Shown piece by piece: positions 28,728 through 39,654 of a DNA stretch of 64,000 nucleotides. Position numbers and translations under genes: made by a program. The DNA comes from Tatumella citrea. Lineage in GTDB: Bacteria; Pseudomonadota; Gammaproteobacteria; Enterobacterales; Enterobacteriaceae. Location of the stretch: positions 2,108,001-2,172,000 of the forward strand of contig NZ_CP015579.1 of NCBI RefSeq assembly GCF_002163585.1. The letters run 5' to 3'. Each line of letters opens with the position of its first letter. Positions within the stretch are counted from its first letter, which is position 1. The notes under the pieces were generated by a model that saw only the letters and a list, made by a program, of their open reading frames with translations, was not told the origin of the DNA and ran no database searches.

Positions 28728-29399
28728 TTACTGTCCGTCATTACGCTGCATTTTTTCTTTCAATGCAGCCAGCTGCTGGCTGATATCATCGTCAGCCTTC
28801 AGGCTGGCAAACTGCTGGTCAAGTGTCTGAGGCTTACCAAAACGCTGACTTTCGGCTTCTGCTTCCATATGATCGATACGACGTTCAAAAGATTCGAAAC
28901 GGGCCATTGCCTGATCTATTTTGCCATTATCAAGCTGACGACGAATATCGCGTGAATTCGAAGCTGCCTGGTGGCGCAGTGTTAAAGCCTGTTGGCGTGC
29001 ACGGGTTTCTGTCAGTTTGTTTTCCAGCTCTGTAATTTCACATTTCATACGCTCCAGAGTATCGTCAGTCTGGGCAATTTCCTGATGTAGCGAAGTAGTT
29101 AGCGCATCCAGTTTCTGTTTTTCCAGTAATGCCGCACGTGCCAGATCTTCTTTATCCTTGCGAATAGCCAGTTCAGCTTTTTCCTGCCATTCCAGCGACT
29201 GTGCCGCTGACTGTTCCGCCCGACGAGTCAGTTGTTTCTTTTCTGCCAGCGCACGGGCTGACGTGGTACGGACCTCAACCAGAGTATCTTCCATCTCCTG
29301 AATCATCAGGCGCACCAGCTTCTGTGGATCTTCAGCCCGTTCCAGCAGTGAATTAATGTTGGCATTCACGATGTCGGTAAAACGAGAAAAAATACCCAT
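28728..29399 (-). CDS. pspA: Phage shock protein A
   Basis: A 223-residue coiled-coil protein (E. coli 222). It begins [19 protein letters not shown], the amphipathic membrane-binding helix, and continues as long charged helices. PspA belongs to the ESCRT-III/Vipp1 family: it inhibits PspF at rest and forms oligomers that stabilise damaged inner membrane. Upstream in-frame codons to 29426 exist, but AGGAGATATGAC before ATG 29399 and the family start decide. First gene behind the sigma-54 promoter. Confidence 0.97.
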   Translation of the reverse strand: MGIFSRFTDIVNANINSLLERAEDPQKLVRLMIQEMEDTLVEVRTTSARALAEKKQLTRRAEQSAAQSLEWQEKAELAIRKDKEDLARAALLEKQKLDALTTSLHQEIAQTDDTLERMKCEITELENKLTETRARQQALTLRHQAASNSRDIRRQLDNGKIDQAMARFESFERRIDHMEAEAESQRFGKPQTLDQQFASLKADDDISQQLAALKEKMQRNDGQ

Positions 29400-29462
29400 G
29401 TCATATCTCCTGAAATCAGCCGGCACTATTGCCGGGATTAAAAAATCATTCGCAAATATAAT

Positions 29463-29478
29463 AGCAATCAGCGTGCCA
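29463..29478 (-). promoter_or_regulatory. Sigma-54 promoter of pspA
   Basis: Minus strand TGGCACG-CTGA-TTGCT is a consensus -24/-12 element (TGGCAC-N5-TTGCW). It lies 64 bp before pspA, inside the 176-bp region shared with the divergent activator gene pspF. Confidence 0.93.
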
Positions 29479-29575
29479 ATTATTATCTAACTGTTTTATA
29501 TGCATTTAATTAAATTGCCCGCTGATGCTGTTCGCGTAAAATGGTGATATTCATCATTAAGTGGTTAATTTCATC

Positions 29576-30586
29576 ATGAATGAGCGTCAGGATAACCTGC
29601 TGGGTGAGTCAAACAATTTCCTTGAAATGCTGGAGCAGGTTTCGGCGCTGGCACCACTCAATAAGCCGGTACTGGTAATTGGTGAAAGGGGAACCGGTAA
29701 AGAGCTGATTGCCAGCCGGCTTCACTATCTCTCCTCACGCTGGCAGGGGCCGTTTATCTCTCTGAACTGTGCGGCACTGAATGATAATCTGCTCGACTCT
29801 GAGCTGTTTGGCCATGAAGCCGGAGCCTTTACCGGGGCTCAGAAACGCCATCTGGGTCGATTTGAACGAGCGGATGGCGGCACCCTGTTTCTTGACGAGC
29901 TGGCCACCGCGCCAATGATTGTCCAGGAAAAGCTGTTGCGGGTAATAGAGTATGGTCAGTTAGAGCGTGTCGGCGGAAACCAATCGCTGCAGGTCAATGT
30001 CCGGCTGGTATGCGCGACCAATGAGGATCTTCCTGGTCTGGCGGCCAGGGGTAAATTTCGCGCCGACTTACTCGACCGGCTGGCATTTGATGTTGTAAAT
30101 ATCCCACCCTTACGTGAACGCCAGTCAGATATTCTGGTGATGGGAGAACATTTTGCTATCCAAATGTGCCGTGAACTGGGATTACCGCTTTTTCCCGGGT
30201 TTAGCGAAAAAGCCCGCAGACAGTTGCTTGCCTGGCACTGGCCTGGCAATGTCAGAGAACTGAAAAACGTTATCGAACGCTCGGTCTACCGACATAACAA
30301 CAGTGATGAAGTGCTTGATCAGATTATTTTTAATCCGTTTCGTCCGGATTTTACGCCAGATTCATCAGCAGCCGCTGAGCCACAGCCCAGTAATGACAGC
30401 AACACTGTTTTGCCTGCCCTGCCTCTGGATTTGCGCGAATGGCAAAACCATCAGGAATTTCTGATCACTGAAATGAGCTTACGGCAAAATCACTTCCATC
30501 AACGTAAGGCTGCTGAAGCCCTTGGTCTGACCTACCATCAGCTAAGAGCATTGCTAAAAAAACATCAGATTCCGACAGAACGTTAA
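29576..30586 (+). CDS. pspF: Sigma-54 activator PspF
   Basis: A 336-residue bacterial enhancer-binding protein without a receiver domain. Walker A GERGTGKE is at 36-43 and the sigma-54 contact loop GAFTGA at 83-88. A Fis-type helix-turn-helix (QRKAAEALGLTYHQLRALLKK) ends the protein. The frame is open from a GTG at 29561, but MNERQDNLLGE aligns with the E. coli start. PspF drives pspA transcription and is held inactive by PspA. Confidence 0.96.
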   Translation: MNERQDNLLGESNNFLEMLEQVSALAPLNKPVLVIGERGTGKELIASRLHYLSSRWQGPFISLNCAALNDNLLDSELFGHEAGAFTGAQKRHLGRFERADGGTLFLDELATAPMIVQEKLLRVIEYGQLERVGGNQSLQVNVRLVCATNEDLPGLAARGKFRADLLDRLAFDVVNIPPLRERQSDILVMGEHFAIQMCRELGLPLFPGFSEKARRQLLAWHWPGNVRELKNVIERSVYRHNNSDEVLDQIIFNPFRPDFTPDSSAAAEPQPSNDSNTVLPALPLDLREWQNHQEFLITEMSLRQNHFHQRKAAEALGLTYHQLRALLKKHQIPTER

Positions 30587-30751
30587 TGACTTCCCTTGGT
30601 TGCGGCTGGTTACCAGACGATTCAGGTTAATTCCGCCACCATTTAATTCTGTCACCATAAAGAAAAAATATCACGGGCCGGTCAGCAAATTTGGGGTCAC
30701 AGCCGGGTTTGCGATACACTCCCTGTAAACAACAAAACATCTTTGAGTACT

Positions 30752-32398
30752 ATGTCGAAAATATTATCTGCGTCGAAAATACTATCTGCGCTGAGCCTGG
30801 GACTGAGCCTGTGTTGCAGTACAGCTTTCGCCGCGGAGACCCACGACATCCGGCAAAGTGGCTTTGTCTATTGTGTAAACGGTGTACTGAATACCTTTAA
30901 TCCGCAACTTGCCAGCAGCGGCCTGACGGTAGATACCTTATCGGCACAGTTATATGATCGCCTGCTGGATGTGGACCCCTATACTTACCGGCTGATCCCT
31001 GAACTGGCTGACAGCTGGGAAGTCAAAGATAATGGCGCCACCTATATTTTCCATCTGCGTCATGGTGTCAGCTTCCAGACCACCTCCTGGTTCACTCCGC
31101 ACAGAACAATGAACGCCGATGACGTGGTGTTTAGCTTTTCACGCATGTTCGACCGCAATAATCCATGGCATGACGTTGGCGGTGGCAGTTATCCCTATTT
31201 TGACAGCCTGCAGTTTGCGGACAGTGTTCTGAGCATCAAAAAACTGGATAACTACACGGTTGAATTCAGGCTGGCCAATCCTGATGCCTCATTTTTATGG
31301 CACATTGCTACCCATTATGCGCCGGTGTTGTCAAAAGAATATGCTGATCAACTGACTGCCAGCGGCCATCAGGAACAGATGGATCGCCAGCCTGTGGGCA
31401 CTGGCCCTTTTCAGCTCAGTGCCTATCGCGCCGGTCTGTTTATCCGTCTGCTCCGAAATCCGCAGTACTGGAAAGGGATTCCTCGCCTGCAGCAGGTAGT
31501 GATTGATATCGGAGCCGGTGGCACCGGACGTTTATCCAAACTGTTGACCGGGGAGTGCGATGTACTGGCTTACCCTGCCGCCAGCCAGCTACCTATTTTA
31601 CGTGATGACCCCAGACTGCGCATGACACTGCGTCCCGGGATGAACATTGCCTATCTGGCGTTTAATACCCGCAAACCGCCGCTGGATAACCCCGAGGTGC
31701 GCAAGGCGCTCTCTCTGGCGATTAATAATGAACGGCTGATGACGTCTATTTATTACGGGACCGCCGAAACTGCAGCATCTATTCTGCCCCGCGCCTCCTG
31801 GGCTTACGATAATCAGGCCAGTATCTCTGATTATGATCCGGACAAGGCCAGGGAACAGCTGAAACAACTCAAAATTCAGGATCTCCATCTCCGGCTGATG
31901 GTCCCTACCGAGTCTCAGCCGTGGAACCCCAGCCCGCTTAAAATGGCCGAACTGATCCAGGCTGACCTTGCACGCATCGGTGTCACAGTGGATATTATTC
32001 CGGTTGAAGGTCGTTTCCAGGAAGCGCAGTTAATGGCGCTGAACCATGATATGACGCTTTCCGGCTGGGCAACCGACAGTAATGATCCGGACAGTTTTTT
32101 CCGTCCATTACTCAGTTGTGCCGCCATCGGCTCGGCGACTAACTATGCTCACTGGTGTAATCCGCAATTTGACCAGATACTGCATAACGCCTTAACTTCT
32201 CAGCAACTGGCTGACCGGATTGACAGTTATGACCAGGCTCAGCAAATGCTGGCAGCGCAGCTACCGGTGTTACCACTGGCCTCGTCTCTGAGATTGCAGG
32301 CTTACCGCTATGATATTAAAGGACTGGTGCTAAGTCCGTTTGGTAATACCTCTTTCGCCGGGGTATACCGTGATGATTCCGAAGAGAACACACCATGA
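30752..32398 (+). CDS. sapA: Periplasmic binding protein SapA
   Basis: A 548-residue family-5 solute-binding protein with a signal peptide ending in [12 protein letters not shown] and [20 protein letters not shown] are typical of SapA. SapA binds antimicrobial peptides in Salmonella and Haemophilus and works with the SapBCDF transporter. A TTG three codons upstream (30743) is open; ATG 30752 is preferred. It overlaps sapB by 4 nt. Confidence 0.94.
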   Translation: MSKILSASKILSALSLGLSLCCSTAFAAETHDIRQSGFVYCVNGVLNTFNPQLASSGLTVDTLSAQLYDRLLDVDPYTYRLIPELADSWEVKDNGATYIFHLRHGVSFQTTSWFTPHRTMNADDVVFSFSRMFDRNNPWHDVGGGSYPYFDSLQFADSVLSIKKLDNYTVEFRLANPDASFLWHIATHYAPVLSKEYADQLTASGHQEQMDRQPVGTGPFQLSAYRAGLFIRLLRNPQYWKGIPRLQQVVIDIGAGGTGRLSKLLTGECDVLAYPAASQLPILRDDPRLRMTLRPGMNIAYLAFNTRKPPLDNPEVRKALSLAINNERLMTSIYYGTAETAASILPRASWAYDNQASISDYDPDKAREQLKQLKIQDLHLRLMVPTESQPWNPSPLKMAELIQADLARIGVTVDIIPVEGRFQEAQLMALNHDMTLSGWATDSNDPDSFFRPLLSCAAIGSATNYAHWCNPQFDQILHNALTSQQLADRIDSYDQAQQMLAAQLPVLPLASSLRLQAYRYDIKGLVLSPFGNTSFAGVYRDDSEENTP

Positions 32399-33360
32399 TC
32401 ATCTTTATTTTACGCCGACTGGTTTTGCTGCTGGTGACACTGTTTATGCTGTCACTGGTAGCTTTCAGCCTGAGCTATTTTACCCCGCACGCCCCGCTGG
32501 AAGGAGCGTCGCTGACGGATGCCTGGTGGTTCTGGTTCAAAGGCATGTTGCAGCTTGATTTCGGTGTATCCAATGTCAACGGACAGCCCATTTTCCAACA
32601 GCTGACCGAAGTTGTTCCGGCCACCCTGGAACTCTGTGTGCTGGCTTTTGCCATGGCGCTGCTGCTGGGAATTCCGCTCGGTATTATTGCGGCTGTGATG
32701 CGAAAGAAATGGCAGGATAAACTGATCAGCGCGCTGGCACTGATTGGCTTTTCACTGCCAGTTTTCTGGCTGGCATTACTGCTGACGCTGTTCTTTTCAC
32801 TCACTCTTGGCTGGTTGCCGGTTTCCGGCCGGCTGAATCTGCTCTATCCGCTACCTCATGTCACAGGGTTTGTGCTGATTGATACCCTGCTTTCTCATTC
32901 TGTGTGGCGCCACCAGATGCTGATCAGTATTTTTCAGCATTTGCTGTTACCGGTGATTACCCTGGCGGTAGCTCCGATGACTGAGGTGATTCGGTTGATT
33001 CGCAACAGCACTCTGGACGTGATTGATAAAAGCTACATCAAAGCAGCCATCACCCGTGGCTTGTCACGATTTACGGTTATCCGCCGTCATGTATTGCATA
33101 ATGCCCTGCCTCCGGTAATACCGCATCTCGGCCTGCAATTTTCAACCATGCTGACACTGACCATGATCACCGAAGTGGTTTTCAACTGGCCAGGTATTGG
33201 TCACTGGCTGATAGGGGCGATTCGTCAGCAGGATTATACGGCGATATCAGCAGGGGTGATGGTGATTGGCAGCATGGTCGTGATTGTGAATGTCCTGTCT
33301 GACATCATCGGTGCGGCGCTAAATCCGCTGAAACACAAAGAGTGGTATGCACTTCGTTAG
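32395..33360 (+). CDS. sapB: ABC transporter permease SapB
   Basis: A 321-residue DppB/OppB-type permease with about six membrane segments. The EAA-like loop [22 protein letters not shown] couples to the ATPases. In E. coli SapBCDF exports putrescine; in Salmonella it is linked to peptide resistance. It starts inside the sapA end (ATGA) and is followed by an unusual 256-bp gap. Confidence 0.94.
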   Translation: MIIFILRRLVLLLVTLFMLSLVAFSLSYFTPHAPLEGASLTDAWWFWFKGMLQLDFGVSNVNGQPIFQQLTEVVPATLELCVLAFAMALLLGIPLGIIAAVMRKKWQDKLISALALIGFSLPVFWLALLLTLFFSLTLGWLPVSGRLNLLYPLPHVTGFVLIDTLLSHSVWRHQMLISIFQHLLLPVITLAVAPMTEVIRLIRNSTLDVIDKSYIKAAITRGLSRFTVIRRHVLHNALPPVIPHLGLQFSTMLTLTMITEVVFNWPGIGHWLIGAIRQQDYTAISAGVMVIGSMVVIVNVLSDIIGAALNPLKHKEWYALR

Positions 33361-33616
33361 TGATACCAGTTCAGACAGGCTTGCAGGTTAAAGGGAGTGC
33401 CCGTAGTGGCAACCCCATCCTCAGGGCCTGAAAAACAACGTTATAATCAGGGTATCGGGTCTTAAGATGTTTGTCCGCTCCGCAGGCAGCGGCAAATTAC
33501 CGGTGACCCTCTTAATGATTAACCGACTCAACACGAGTGGAATAGCACCGGAATATCCGGAGCAATAAACAACAAAGCGACAAACATGATAAATAACAGA
33601 AGTAAAACGGTGATAT
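33361..33616. other. 256-bp non-coding gap inside the sap operon
   Basis: The permease genes sapB and sapC usually abut or overlap. Here they are separated by 256 bp with no convincing gene. A TATAAT hexamer (33442-33447) could be a -10 element, though no good -35 is seen. A small CCGGA-ATA-TCCGG hairpin lies near 33551-33563. The region may be a secondary promoter for sapCDF or remains of a lost insertion. Confidence 0.6.
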
Positions 33617-34507
33617 ATGCCCGCAGATAATATTTATCAGGAAAAACGACTGCCCGGTACCTTTCGTCAATCCTGGGGTAAGTTTTATCACGATACAGCG
33701 GCAATGGTGGGCCTGTACGGTTTTGCCGCCCTGTTGCTGCTTTGTCTTTTTGGCGGGCTGCTGGCGCCTTATGGCGTGGATCAGCAATTTATGGGTTATC
33801 AGCTATTGCCGCCCTCCTGGTCACGTTACGGTGATGTGTCATTCTTTATGGGGACCGATGATTTAGGCAGAGATCTGCTCAGTCGTCTGTTGAGTGGTGC
33901 CGCCCCGACGGTAGGTTCAGCCATTCTGGTCACACTATTGTCTGCGATTTGCGCTCTGGTACTCGGGATACTTGCCGGTCTGACTCATGGTTTCCGTTCT
34001 GCTGTTATGAACCATATTCTGGATACCCTGCTATCTATTCCTTCTCTGCTGCTGGCAATTATCGTGGTTGCGTTTGCCGGGCCAAGCCTGTTTCACGCAC
34101 TGATAGCTGTCTGGCTGGCACTGATGCCACGGCTAGTCAGGGCGATTTATATTGCCATTCATGACCAGATGGAAAAAGAGTATGTAGTGGCTGCCAGGCT
34201 GGATGGTGCCAGTCAACTGATACTACTTAAAGACACTATTTTACCGAACGTACTTCCGCTGCTGGTTAGTGAATTTACCCGTGGACTGTCGATGGCGATT
34301 CTGGATATTGCCGCACTGGGTTTCCTGGGCCTCGGGGCTCAGTTGCCTTCGCCTGAATGGGGAGCCATGCTGGGCGATTCACTGGAGTTAATTTACGTAG
34401 CGCCCTGGACTGTTATGTTACCCGGGGTGCTGCTGATGATAAGCGTATTAATTATTAATTTATTAGGCGACGGTATTCGTCGTGCTATCGAGGCCGGGGT
34501 GAAATAA
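33617..34507 (+). CDS. sapC: ABC transporter permease SapC
   Basis: A 296-residue DppC/OppC-type permease. The N-terminal domain ([19 protein letters not shown]) precedes about six membrane segments, with the ATPase-coupling loop [13 protein letters not shown] near residue 192. The protein is complete and starts like E. coli SapC. The ribosome site is weak. Its stop overlaps the sapD start by one base (TAATG). Confidence 0.94.
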   Translation: MPADNIYQEKRLPGTFRQSWGKFYHDTAAMVGLYGFAALLLLCLFGGLLAPYGVDQQFMGYQLLPPSWSRYGDVSFFMGTDDLGRDLLSRLLSGAAPTVGSAILVTLLSAICALVLGILAGLTHGFRSAVMNHILDTLLSIPSLLLAIIVVAFAGPSLFHALIAVWLALMPRLVRAIYIAIHDQMEKEYVVAARLDGASQLILLKDTILPNVLPLLVSEFTRGLSMAILDIAALGFLGLGAQLPSPEWGAMLGDSLELIYVAPWTVMLPGVLLMISVLIINLLGDGIRRAIEAGVK

Positions 34508-35502
34508 TGCCATTACTGGATATACGTAACCTCACTATCGAATTTTTTACTTCGGAAGGTCCGGTGAAAGCCGTAGACCGGGTCAACCTGATCCTTAACG
34601 AAGGTGAAATTCGTGGCCTGGTCGGTGAGTCTGGCTCCGGAAAAAGCCTGATAGCGAAAGCTATTTGTGGCGTGACTTCAGACAACTGGCGGGTGACCGC
34701 TGACCGGATGCGTTTCAATGATATCGACCTGTTACGCCTTTCTCCCCGCGAGCGTCGTAAGATCATCGGCCGTAATATTTCGATGATTTTTCAGGAACCG
34801 CAGTCGTGTCTTGATCCTTCAGAGAGTATTGGCCGTCAGTTAATCCAGGCGATTCCTCGCTGGACGTTGAAAGGACACTGGTATCGGCGTTTCTGGTTCT
34901 GGCGGAAAAAGCGAGCGATTGAGCTGTTACATCGGGTCGGTATTAAAGATCACAAAGACATTATGCGCAGCTTTCCCTATGAGCTGACCGAAGGTGAATG
35001 TCAGAAAGTCATGATTGCGATTGCTCTGGCGAATAAGCCAACATTGCTGATTGCCGATGAACCAACAAATGCAATGGAACCAACTACTCAGGCCCAGATT
35101 TTCAGGCTGCTGAGCCGGCTGAACCAGAATAACAATACGACTATTTTGTTGATTAGCCACGACCTGCGTACCATGAGCCAGTGGGCAAACCGGATCAATG
35201 TGATGTACTGCGGCCAGACGGTGGAAACCGCGCAGAGCGAAGAGCTGATCAGTACTCCTAATCACCCTTATACACAGGCGTTGATCCGTTCAATGCCCGA
35301 TTTTGGCAGAGCGTTACCGCATAAAAGCCGGCTGAATACACTGTCCGGTGCCATACCTTCGCTGGAACATTTGCCGGTTGGTTGCCGTCTGGGCCCCCGC
35401 TGTCCCTATGCACAGCGGGAATGTATTATCGCACCACGGTTGACCGGCAATAAGACGCATTTATATGCCTGCCACTTCCCGTTGAACAAAGAGCCGCAGT
35501 AA
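34507..35502 (+). CDS. sapD: ABC transporter ATPase SapD
   Basis: A 331-residue ATPase: Walker A GESGSGKS (40-47), Q-loop [11 protein letters not shown], Walker [12 protein letters not shown]. The signature motif is LTEGE and not LSGGQ, a variant also present in E. coli SapD. A C-terminal Cys-bearing OppD-type domain ([14 protein letters not shown]) may bind an Fe-S cluster, as in DppD relatives. SapD also supports potassium uptake through Trk in E. coli. Confidence 0.95.
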   Translation: MPLLDIRNLTIEFFTSEGPVKAVDRVNLILNEGEIRGLVGESGSGKSLIAKAICGVTSDNWRVTADRMRFNDIDLLRLSPRERRKIIGRNISMIFQEPQSCLDPSESIGRQLIQAIPRWTLKGHWYRRFWFWRKKRAIELLHRVGIKDHKDIMRSFPYELTEGECQKVMIAIALANKPTLLIADEPTNAMEPTTQAQIFRLLSRLNQNNNTTILLISHDLRTMSQWANRINVMYCGQTVETAQSEELISTPNHPYTQALIRSMPDFGRALPHKSRLNTLSGAIPSLEHLPVGCRLGPRCPYAQRECIIAPRLTGNKTHLYACHFPLNKEPQ

Positions 35503-35504
35503 TT

Positions 35505-36311
35505 ATGGAAACCTTACTCGAAGTCCGTGATTTATCTAAAACCTACCGCTATAAAACCGGACTGTTCCGGCCACAGCTGGTGGATGCGGTTAAAAATGTC
35601 AGTTTCACGCTGCGGGAAAAACAAACTCTGGCGATTATCGGAGAGAATGGTTCCGGTAAATCGACGCTGGCGAAAATGCTGAGTGGCATGATCGCGCCGA
35701 CTTCCGGAGAAATCATTATCAATAATCACCCGCTGGAATTCGGAGATTACGGCTACCGTAGCCAGGTCATTCGGATGATCTTCCAGGATCCGGGGACATC
35801 TCTTAACCCACGGCAGCGCGTCAGCCAGATTCTGGATTTACCTCTACGGCTAAATACCGGACTGACTCCGGAAGAGCGTGAACAACGAATTATTGAGACA
35901 CTGCGTAAAGTCGGCCTGCTTCGTGATCACGCAGGCTATTACCCGCATATGCTGGCTCCCGGCCAGAAACAGCGCCTGGCTCTGGCACGAGCACTGATAT
36001 TACAGCCTAAAGTCATTGTTGCTGATGAAGCACTGGCTTCTCTGGATATGACCATGCGTTCACAGCTGGTGAATCTGATGCTGGAACTGCAGGAACGGGA
36101 TGGATTGTCCTATATCTACGTGACTCAGCATATCGGAATGATGAAACATATCAGTGATCTGGTGATGGTGATGCATCAGGGACAGGTTGTCGAACGTGGT
36201 GGTACCGCTGACGTACTGGCCTCACCGCTACACGATCTGACGAAAAGGCTTATTACCAGCCACTTTGGTGAAGCCCTGACCGCCGAAGCCTGGCGACGAA
36301 ATGACCGATAA
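35505..36311 (+). CDS. sapF: ABC transporter ATPase SapF
   Basis: A 268-residue ATPase: Walker A GENGSGKS (46-53), Q-loop FQDPGTSLNP, signature LAPGQKQRLALARAL, Walker B VIVADEALASLDM. It pairs with SapD to power the SapBC pore. It starts two bases after the sapD stop and is the last gene of the sap operon; fabI follows with its own leader. Confidence 0.95.
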   Translation: METLLEVRDLSKTYRYKTGLFRPQLVDAVKNVSFTLREKQTLAIIGENGSGKSTLAKMLSGMIAPTSGEIIINNHPLEFGDYGYRSQVIRMIFQDPGTSLNPRQRVSQILDLPLRLNTGLTPEEREQRIIETLRKVGLLRDHAGYYPHMLAPGQKQRLALARALILQPKVIVADEALASLDMTMRSQLVNLMLELQERDGLSYIYVTQHIGMMKHISDLVMVMHQGQVVERGGTADVLASPLHDLTKRLITSHFGEALTAEAWRRNDR

Positions 36312-36453
36312 ATCACAGAATTTTGCCCTGAGCGTTCGTGACTTTACCTGATAACCCATTGTCGTGTTAGAATCCCCGGATTGAACATTGCGGACTGGCT
36401 GAAAAAACAACCAGCCACCGCCGACAACAATAACCATATTAAGGATTACAGCT

Positions 36454-37242
36454 ATGGGTTTTCTTTCCGGTAAGCGCATTCTGGTCACTGGCGTTGCCAG
36501 TAAACTGTCTATTGCATGGGGTATCGCTCAGGCGATGCATAAGCAGGGTGCTGAACTGGCATTCACTTACCAAAACGAAAAGTTAAAAGCGCGCGTTGAA
36601 GAGTTTGCCAAAGATCTGGGTTCAGACATCGTTCTGCCTTGTGATGTGGCTGAAGACGAGAGCATCAAAGCGTTATTCACCGATCTGGCTAAAGTATGGC
36701 CTAAATTTGATGGCTTTGTTCACTCTATCGGCTTTGCGCCAGGTGACCAGCTTGACGGTGACTATGTTAACGCCGTGACCCGCGAAGGCTTTAAAATCGC
36801 CCATGACATCAGTGCCTACAGCTTTGTAGCTATGGCAAAAGAGTGTCGTGCTATGCTGAACCCTAACTCAGCATTGTTAACCCTGTCTTACCTGGGTGCA
36901 GAGCGTGCTATCCCTAACTATAACGTTATGGGTCTGGCTAAAGCGTCTCTGGAAGCCAATGTCCGTTACATGGCTAACGCGATGGGTCCTGAAGGTGTTC
37001 GTGTTAACGCCGTTTCTGCAGGTCCAATCCGTACTCTGGCAGCATCAGGCATTAAAGATTTCCGTAAAATGCTGTCACATTGCGAATCTGTAACGCCAAT
37101 CCGCCGTACTGTGACTATCGAAGATGTAGGTAATTCTGCAGCATTCCTGTGTTCAGACCTGGCCGGTGGTATCACTGGTGAAGTTGTCCACGTTGATGGC
37201 GGCTTCAGCATTGCAGCTATGAACGAGCTGGAACTGAAATAA
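36454..37242 (+). CDS. fabI: Enoyl-[acyl-carrier-protein] reductase (NADH)
   Basis: A 262-residue short-chain dehydrogenase fold, nearly identical in layout to E. coli FabI. Tyr146, Tyr156 and Lys163 form the catalytic set, and the NADH-binding segment starts at [15 protein letters not shown]. It carries out the last reduction in each round of fatty acid elongation and is the triclosan target; Gly93 in the SIGF segment is the usual sensitive residue. AAGGATT lies upstream of the ATG. Confidence 0.97.
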   Translation: MGFLSGKRILVTGVASKLSIAWGIAQAMHKQGAELAFTYQNEKLKARVEEFAKDLGSDIVLPCDVAEDESIKALFTDLAKVWPKFDGFVHSIGFAPGDQLDGDYVNAVTREGFKIAHDISAYSFVAMAKECRAMLNPNSALLTLSYLGAERAIPNYNVMGLAKASLEANVRYMANAMGPEGVRVNAVSAGPIRTLAASGIKDFRKMLSHCESVTPIRRTVTIEDVGNSAAFLCSDLAGGITGEVVHVDGGFSIAAMNELELK

Positions 37243-37249
37243 GTTCCTT

Positions 37250-37274
37250 CGGCAGGTGGTTATTCCGCCTGCCG
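37250..37274 (+). terminator. Hairpin downstream of fabI
   Basis: CGGCAGGTGG pairs with CCGCCTGCCG (one wobble) around a TTATT loop, 8 bp after the stop; the tail is TTACTTTAT. Confidence 0.65.
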
Positions 37275-37448
37275 TTACTTTATCCCCCTCTTCTGCAACC
37301 CGCATAAATTCATTCATATATCAGCTTGTTATTAGTTAGTCGCTAACATTCCTTCTGCCGTTCCTTCAGCTAAGTCACTATAGGCTTATGACCGTTTGCA
37401 GGTGAGCCTTTTCCGGAATTCATCTGCCTGACATCAGAAGGAATTACT

Positions 37449-38504
37449 ATGGAATTACGCCAGCGTCAAAGTAACTACACCCTGATGAGTGAATCACACC
37501 AGGGAACACATCAGACCTGTCTGCCTTCGGGTTCGGCGAAAAGCCCCCTGCGAAACCCCGCAGATTTGTTTGCCGGGCTGCTACAGCATACCGCTGTTTC
37601 GGTGGCACTCAGGCAATTATTGCTGCCTGTCACCCGCCACACTGCTGCCATTTATAGCCGTTTTTTCCCGGAAAGTCCCTGTCCGGAGTCTGACTGTTCG
37701 CTGACTCTTTATGACCGCCTTAATATCGCCCTCACAGTGGCCCAGCTAACCGATATTAGCCTGTTATGTGATTTTTACGCCAACCGCCTGAGCCCGCTAA
37801 CCGGCCCCTCCGGAACCAAAGAAAATAACAACCGTCTGACCGAAATCACTCAATATGCCCGCCAGTTGGCTTGCTACCCGGCGACGGCATCTGCCCCGGT
37901 AGTATCACGTTTACAAAACGTGGGTCTGAACGCCTCAGATATTCTGACACTGCACCATATTTGTGGTTTTATCAGTTGGCAGTCCCGGATGATGACGGGG
38001 ATTATGGCGCTGTCCGGAATCAAACTTCCGGCCTATTTTATGCTGACCAGCGCCCCTGTGTTCCCAGACCTGCTGGCAGAAAAAAATGCAACACAGAGAG
38101 TGCCGCCAGCAGAGTTCAGTCTCCTGCGTGCTCCTGCTGTAGAAATAATCAGGGAGTTATCACGGTTAAATCACCCGGTACTCAAACCATTGGTGATTGC
38201 GCATGCACCGGCTGCCGCGGAAGCCTGGCTTAGTTTACGTATGATTCAGGTGACTACACTTTCTGAAGCTCAGTCGTTTGAACTTAATGCAGCGGTTCAC
38301 TTATCGACAGACAGTGCCAGTGACATCATAAAACCCGGCACTGCCAGTCACCTGTTCAGTCAGTTGATACAGATACCGGCACGGGATTGTTTTACAGAGA
38401 CTCAACAACTTAACCGTCATGGCTGGAAAACAGAGGCGATACTGCAACTGCTGCTTGTCGCCGCCGGGCTGGGCTGGGATCAGGCACTGATCCCTCTGGG
38501 TTAA
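37449..38504 (+). CDS. yciW: YciW-like protein with alkylhydroperoxidase (CMD) fold
   Basis: A 351-residue protein in the yciW position between fabI and rnb. The helical segment NVGLNASDILTLHHICGFISW is typical of carboxymuconolactone-decarboxylase/AhpD-like proteins of the peroxidase-related group, and a second, weaker half follows (residues 200-350). The CxxC redox pair of AhpD is absent, as in YciW. E. coli yciW responds to CysB and has been tied to cysteine metabolism; cysB lies 14 kb away here. GAAGGAA precedes the ATG. Its end overlaps the end of the convergent LysR gene by 4 bp. Confidence 0.8.
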   Translation: MELRQRQSNYTLMSESHQGTHQTCLPSGSAKSPLRNPADLFAGLLQHTAVSVALRQLLLPVTRHTAAIYSRFFPESPCPESDCSLTLYDRLNIALTVAQLTDISLLCDFYANRLSPLTGPSGTKENNNRLTEITQYARQLACYPATASAPVVSRLQNVGLNASDILTLHHICGFISWQSRMMTGIMALSGIKLPAYFMLTSAPVFPDLLAEKNATQRVPPAEFSLLRAPAVEIIRELSRLNHPVLKPLVIAHAPAAAEAWLSLRMIQVTTLSEAQSFELNAAVHLSTDSASDIIKPGTASHLFSQLIQIPARDCFTETQQLNRHGWKTEAILQLLLVAAGLGWDQALIPLG

Positions 38505-39409
38505 AAACTGTTTAATGACAGCAGCAGAGGCCTGGCTTCATCAAAAAAATGCTGAGTTAACGCTGTCGCCCTGCTGCTGCCGGCAATTACCATTGCACCC
38601 TGTCTGGACATCTTCGGGATGTCCACCGCAACCTGCGAGAGTTCACCAAGCATTGCCGGTAAAACATTCCCTTTAGGTGCAAGCATAATGCCGATACCCT
38701 GGTGTGCTGACTCCAGTAGCTGTAGCACAGAGGGGCTTTCAATAATGACCCGGAATGGCACACCGGCCTGACGGAAACTGTTATCCAGATAGCGGCGGAA
38801 ATATCGTGTTTGCGCGGCCAGACATAACGGATATTCAGCGATTTTAGCGAGAGCAACCGGCGAATTATTTTCAGCTAAGTCAAAAGTATTACTGCAATAG
38901 AGTGCCACAACACCCTGGTCAGGAAACAGCGCATCCTGAAACTGCAACTCACGTAATGTACTCATTTCAAAGAAACCAAAAGCCACATCCACCGTATGGC
39001 TGTTAATGGCTTCCAACAGTTGATCGGCACTCATCACATCAATCCGGTAGTTTATCTCCGGATAATGCCGGGAGACGGCCTGTAATACCCCGGACAGAGA
39101 CATACTACACTGCGGGACAACTCCGATACGAAGTGTTCCCTGAATGCCATGCTTCATGGCATCAACTTCTAGTTTAAGCCCCTGATAAACTGAAACTATT
39201 TCACGTGCCCAGCTTAACACCCGCTCACCTTCAGGCGTGAAGCCGGAAAAGTTATTGCTTCGGTTGATCAGTGACACTCCCAGCTCTTTTTCAAGATTTT
39301 TCAGGCGCAAAGACAGTGTCGGCTGGCTGACAAAACTGGCTTCCGCGGCACGTCCGAAATGCTTTTCGCGCTCCAGATTGCACAAATAGACCAGTTGTTT
39401 TAAATCCAT
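38501..39409 (-). CDS. LysR-family regulator divergent from the YdeP-like enzyme
   Basis: A 302-residue regulator with an N-terminal winged helix (FGRAAEASFVSQPTLSLRLKNLE) and a substrate-binding-like effector domain (GTLRIGVVPQ onward). The start MDLKQLVYLCNLEREKHFG is OxyR-like in style, but the OxyR redox CxxxC region is not evident. The frame is open 33 codons further upstream; ATG 39409 with AAAGG before it is chosen. Divergence from the molybdoenzyme gene, with a dyad between them, suggests it controls that gene. The effector is unknown. Confidence 0.85.
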   Translation of the reverse strand: MDLKQLVYLCNLEREKHFGRAAEASFVSQPTLSLRLKNLEKELGVSLINRSNNFSGFTPEGERVLSWAREIVSVYQGLKLEVDAMKHGIQGTLRIGVVPQCSMSLSGVLQAVSRHYPEINYRIDVMSADQLLEAINSHTVDVAFGFFEMSTLRELQFQDALFPDQGVVALYCSNTFDLAENNSPVALAKIAEYPLCLAAQTRYFRRYLDNSFRQAGVPFRVIIESPSVLQLLESAHQGIGIMLAPKGNVLPAMLGELSQVAVDIPKMSRQGAMVIAGSSRATALTQHFFDEARPLLLSLNSF

Positions 39410-39575
39410 TACCTTTGCACTCCTCTGCTTAATGCTGATTTTAACTTCTCTGCCGTAGCTCTGGCACAGAGCTACTGATGTACTTCTCTCAGGATCACGC
39501 GGTTTCACCGGATACGCAAGCGATCAACCCGCGATAAAGTTCATCTATTGCTTGTTTATTGTAATCAATTAGACA

Positions 39576-39612
39576 TTTCGCAAACACGAAAGCACAATTT
39601 CGTTTATATAAT
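39576..39612 (+). promoter_or_regulatory. Candidate LysR operator and promoter of the YdeP-like gene
   Basis: TTTCG-N6-CGAAA (39576-39591) is a perfect dyad in the divergent region. A TATAAT hexamer at 39607-39612 follows, so the dyad overlaps the -35 area, a position used by LysR activators. No good -35 hexamer is present, which fits activator dependence. Confidence 0.45.
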
Positions 39613-39654
39613 CAATACACGACAATAACAATCAGGTCACATGAGTAGCTTATT

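Noticed and set aside
33512..33787. 91-aa minus-strand frame at the sapB-sapC gap
   Set aside because: Most of it is antisense to sapC, and it has no ribosome site or family match; it does not explain the gap.
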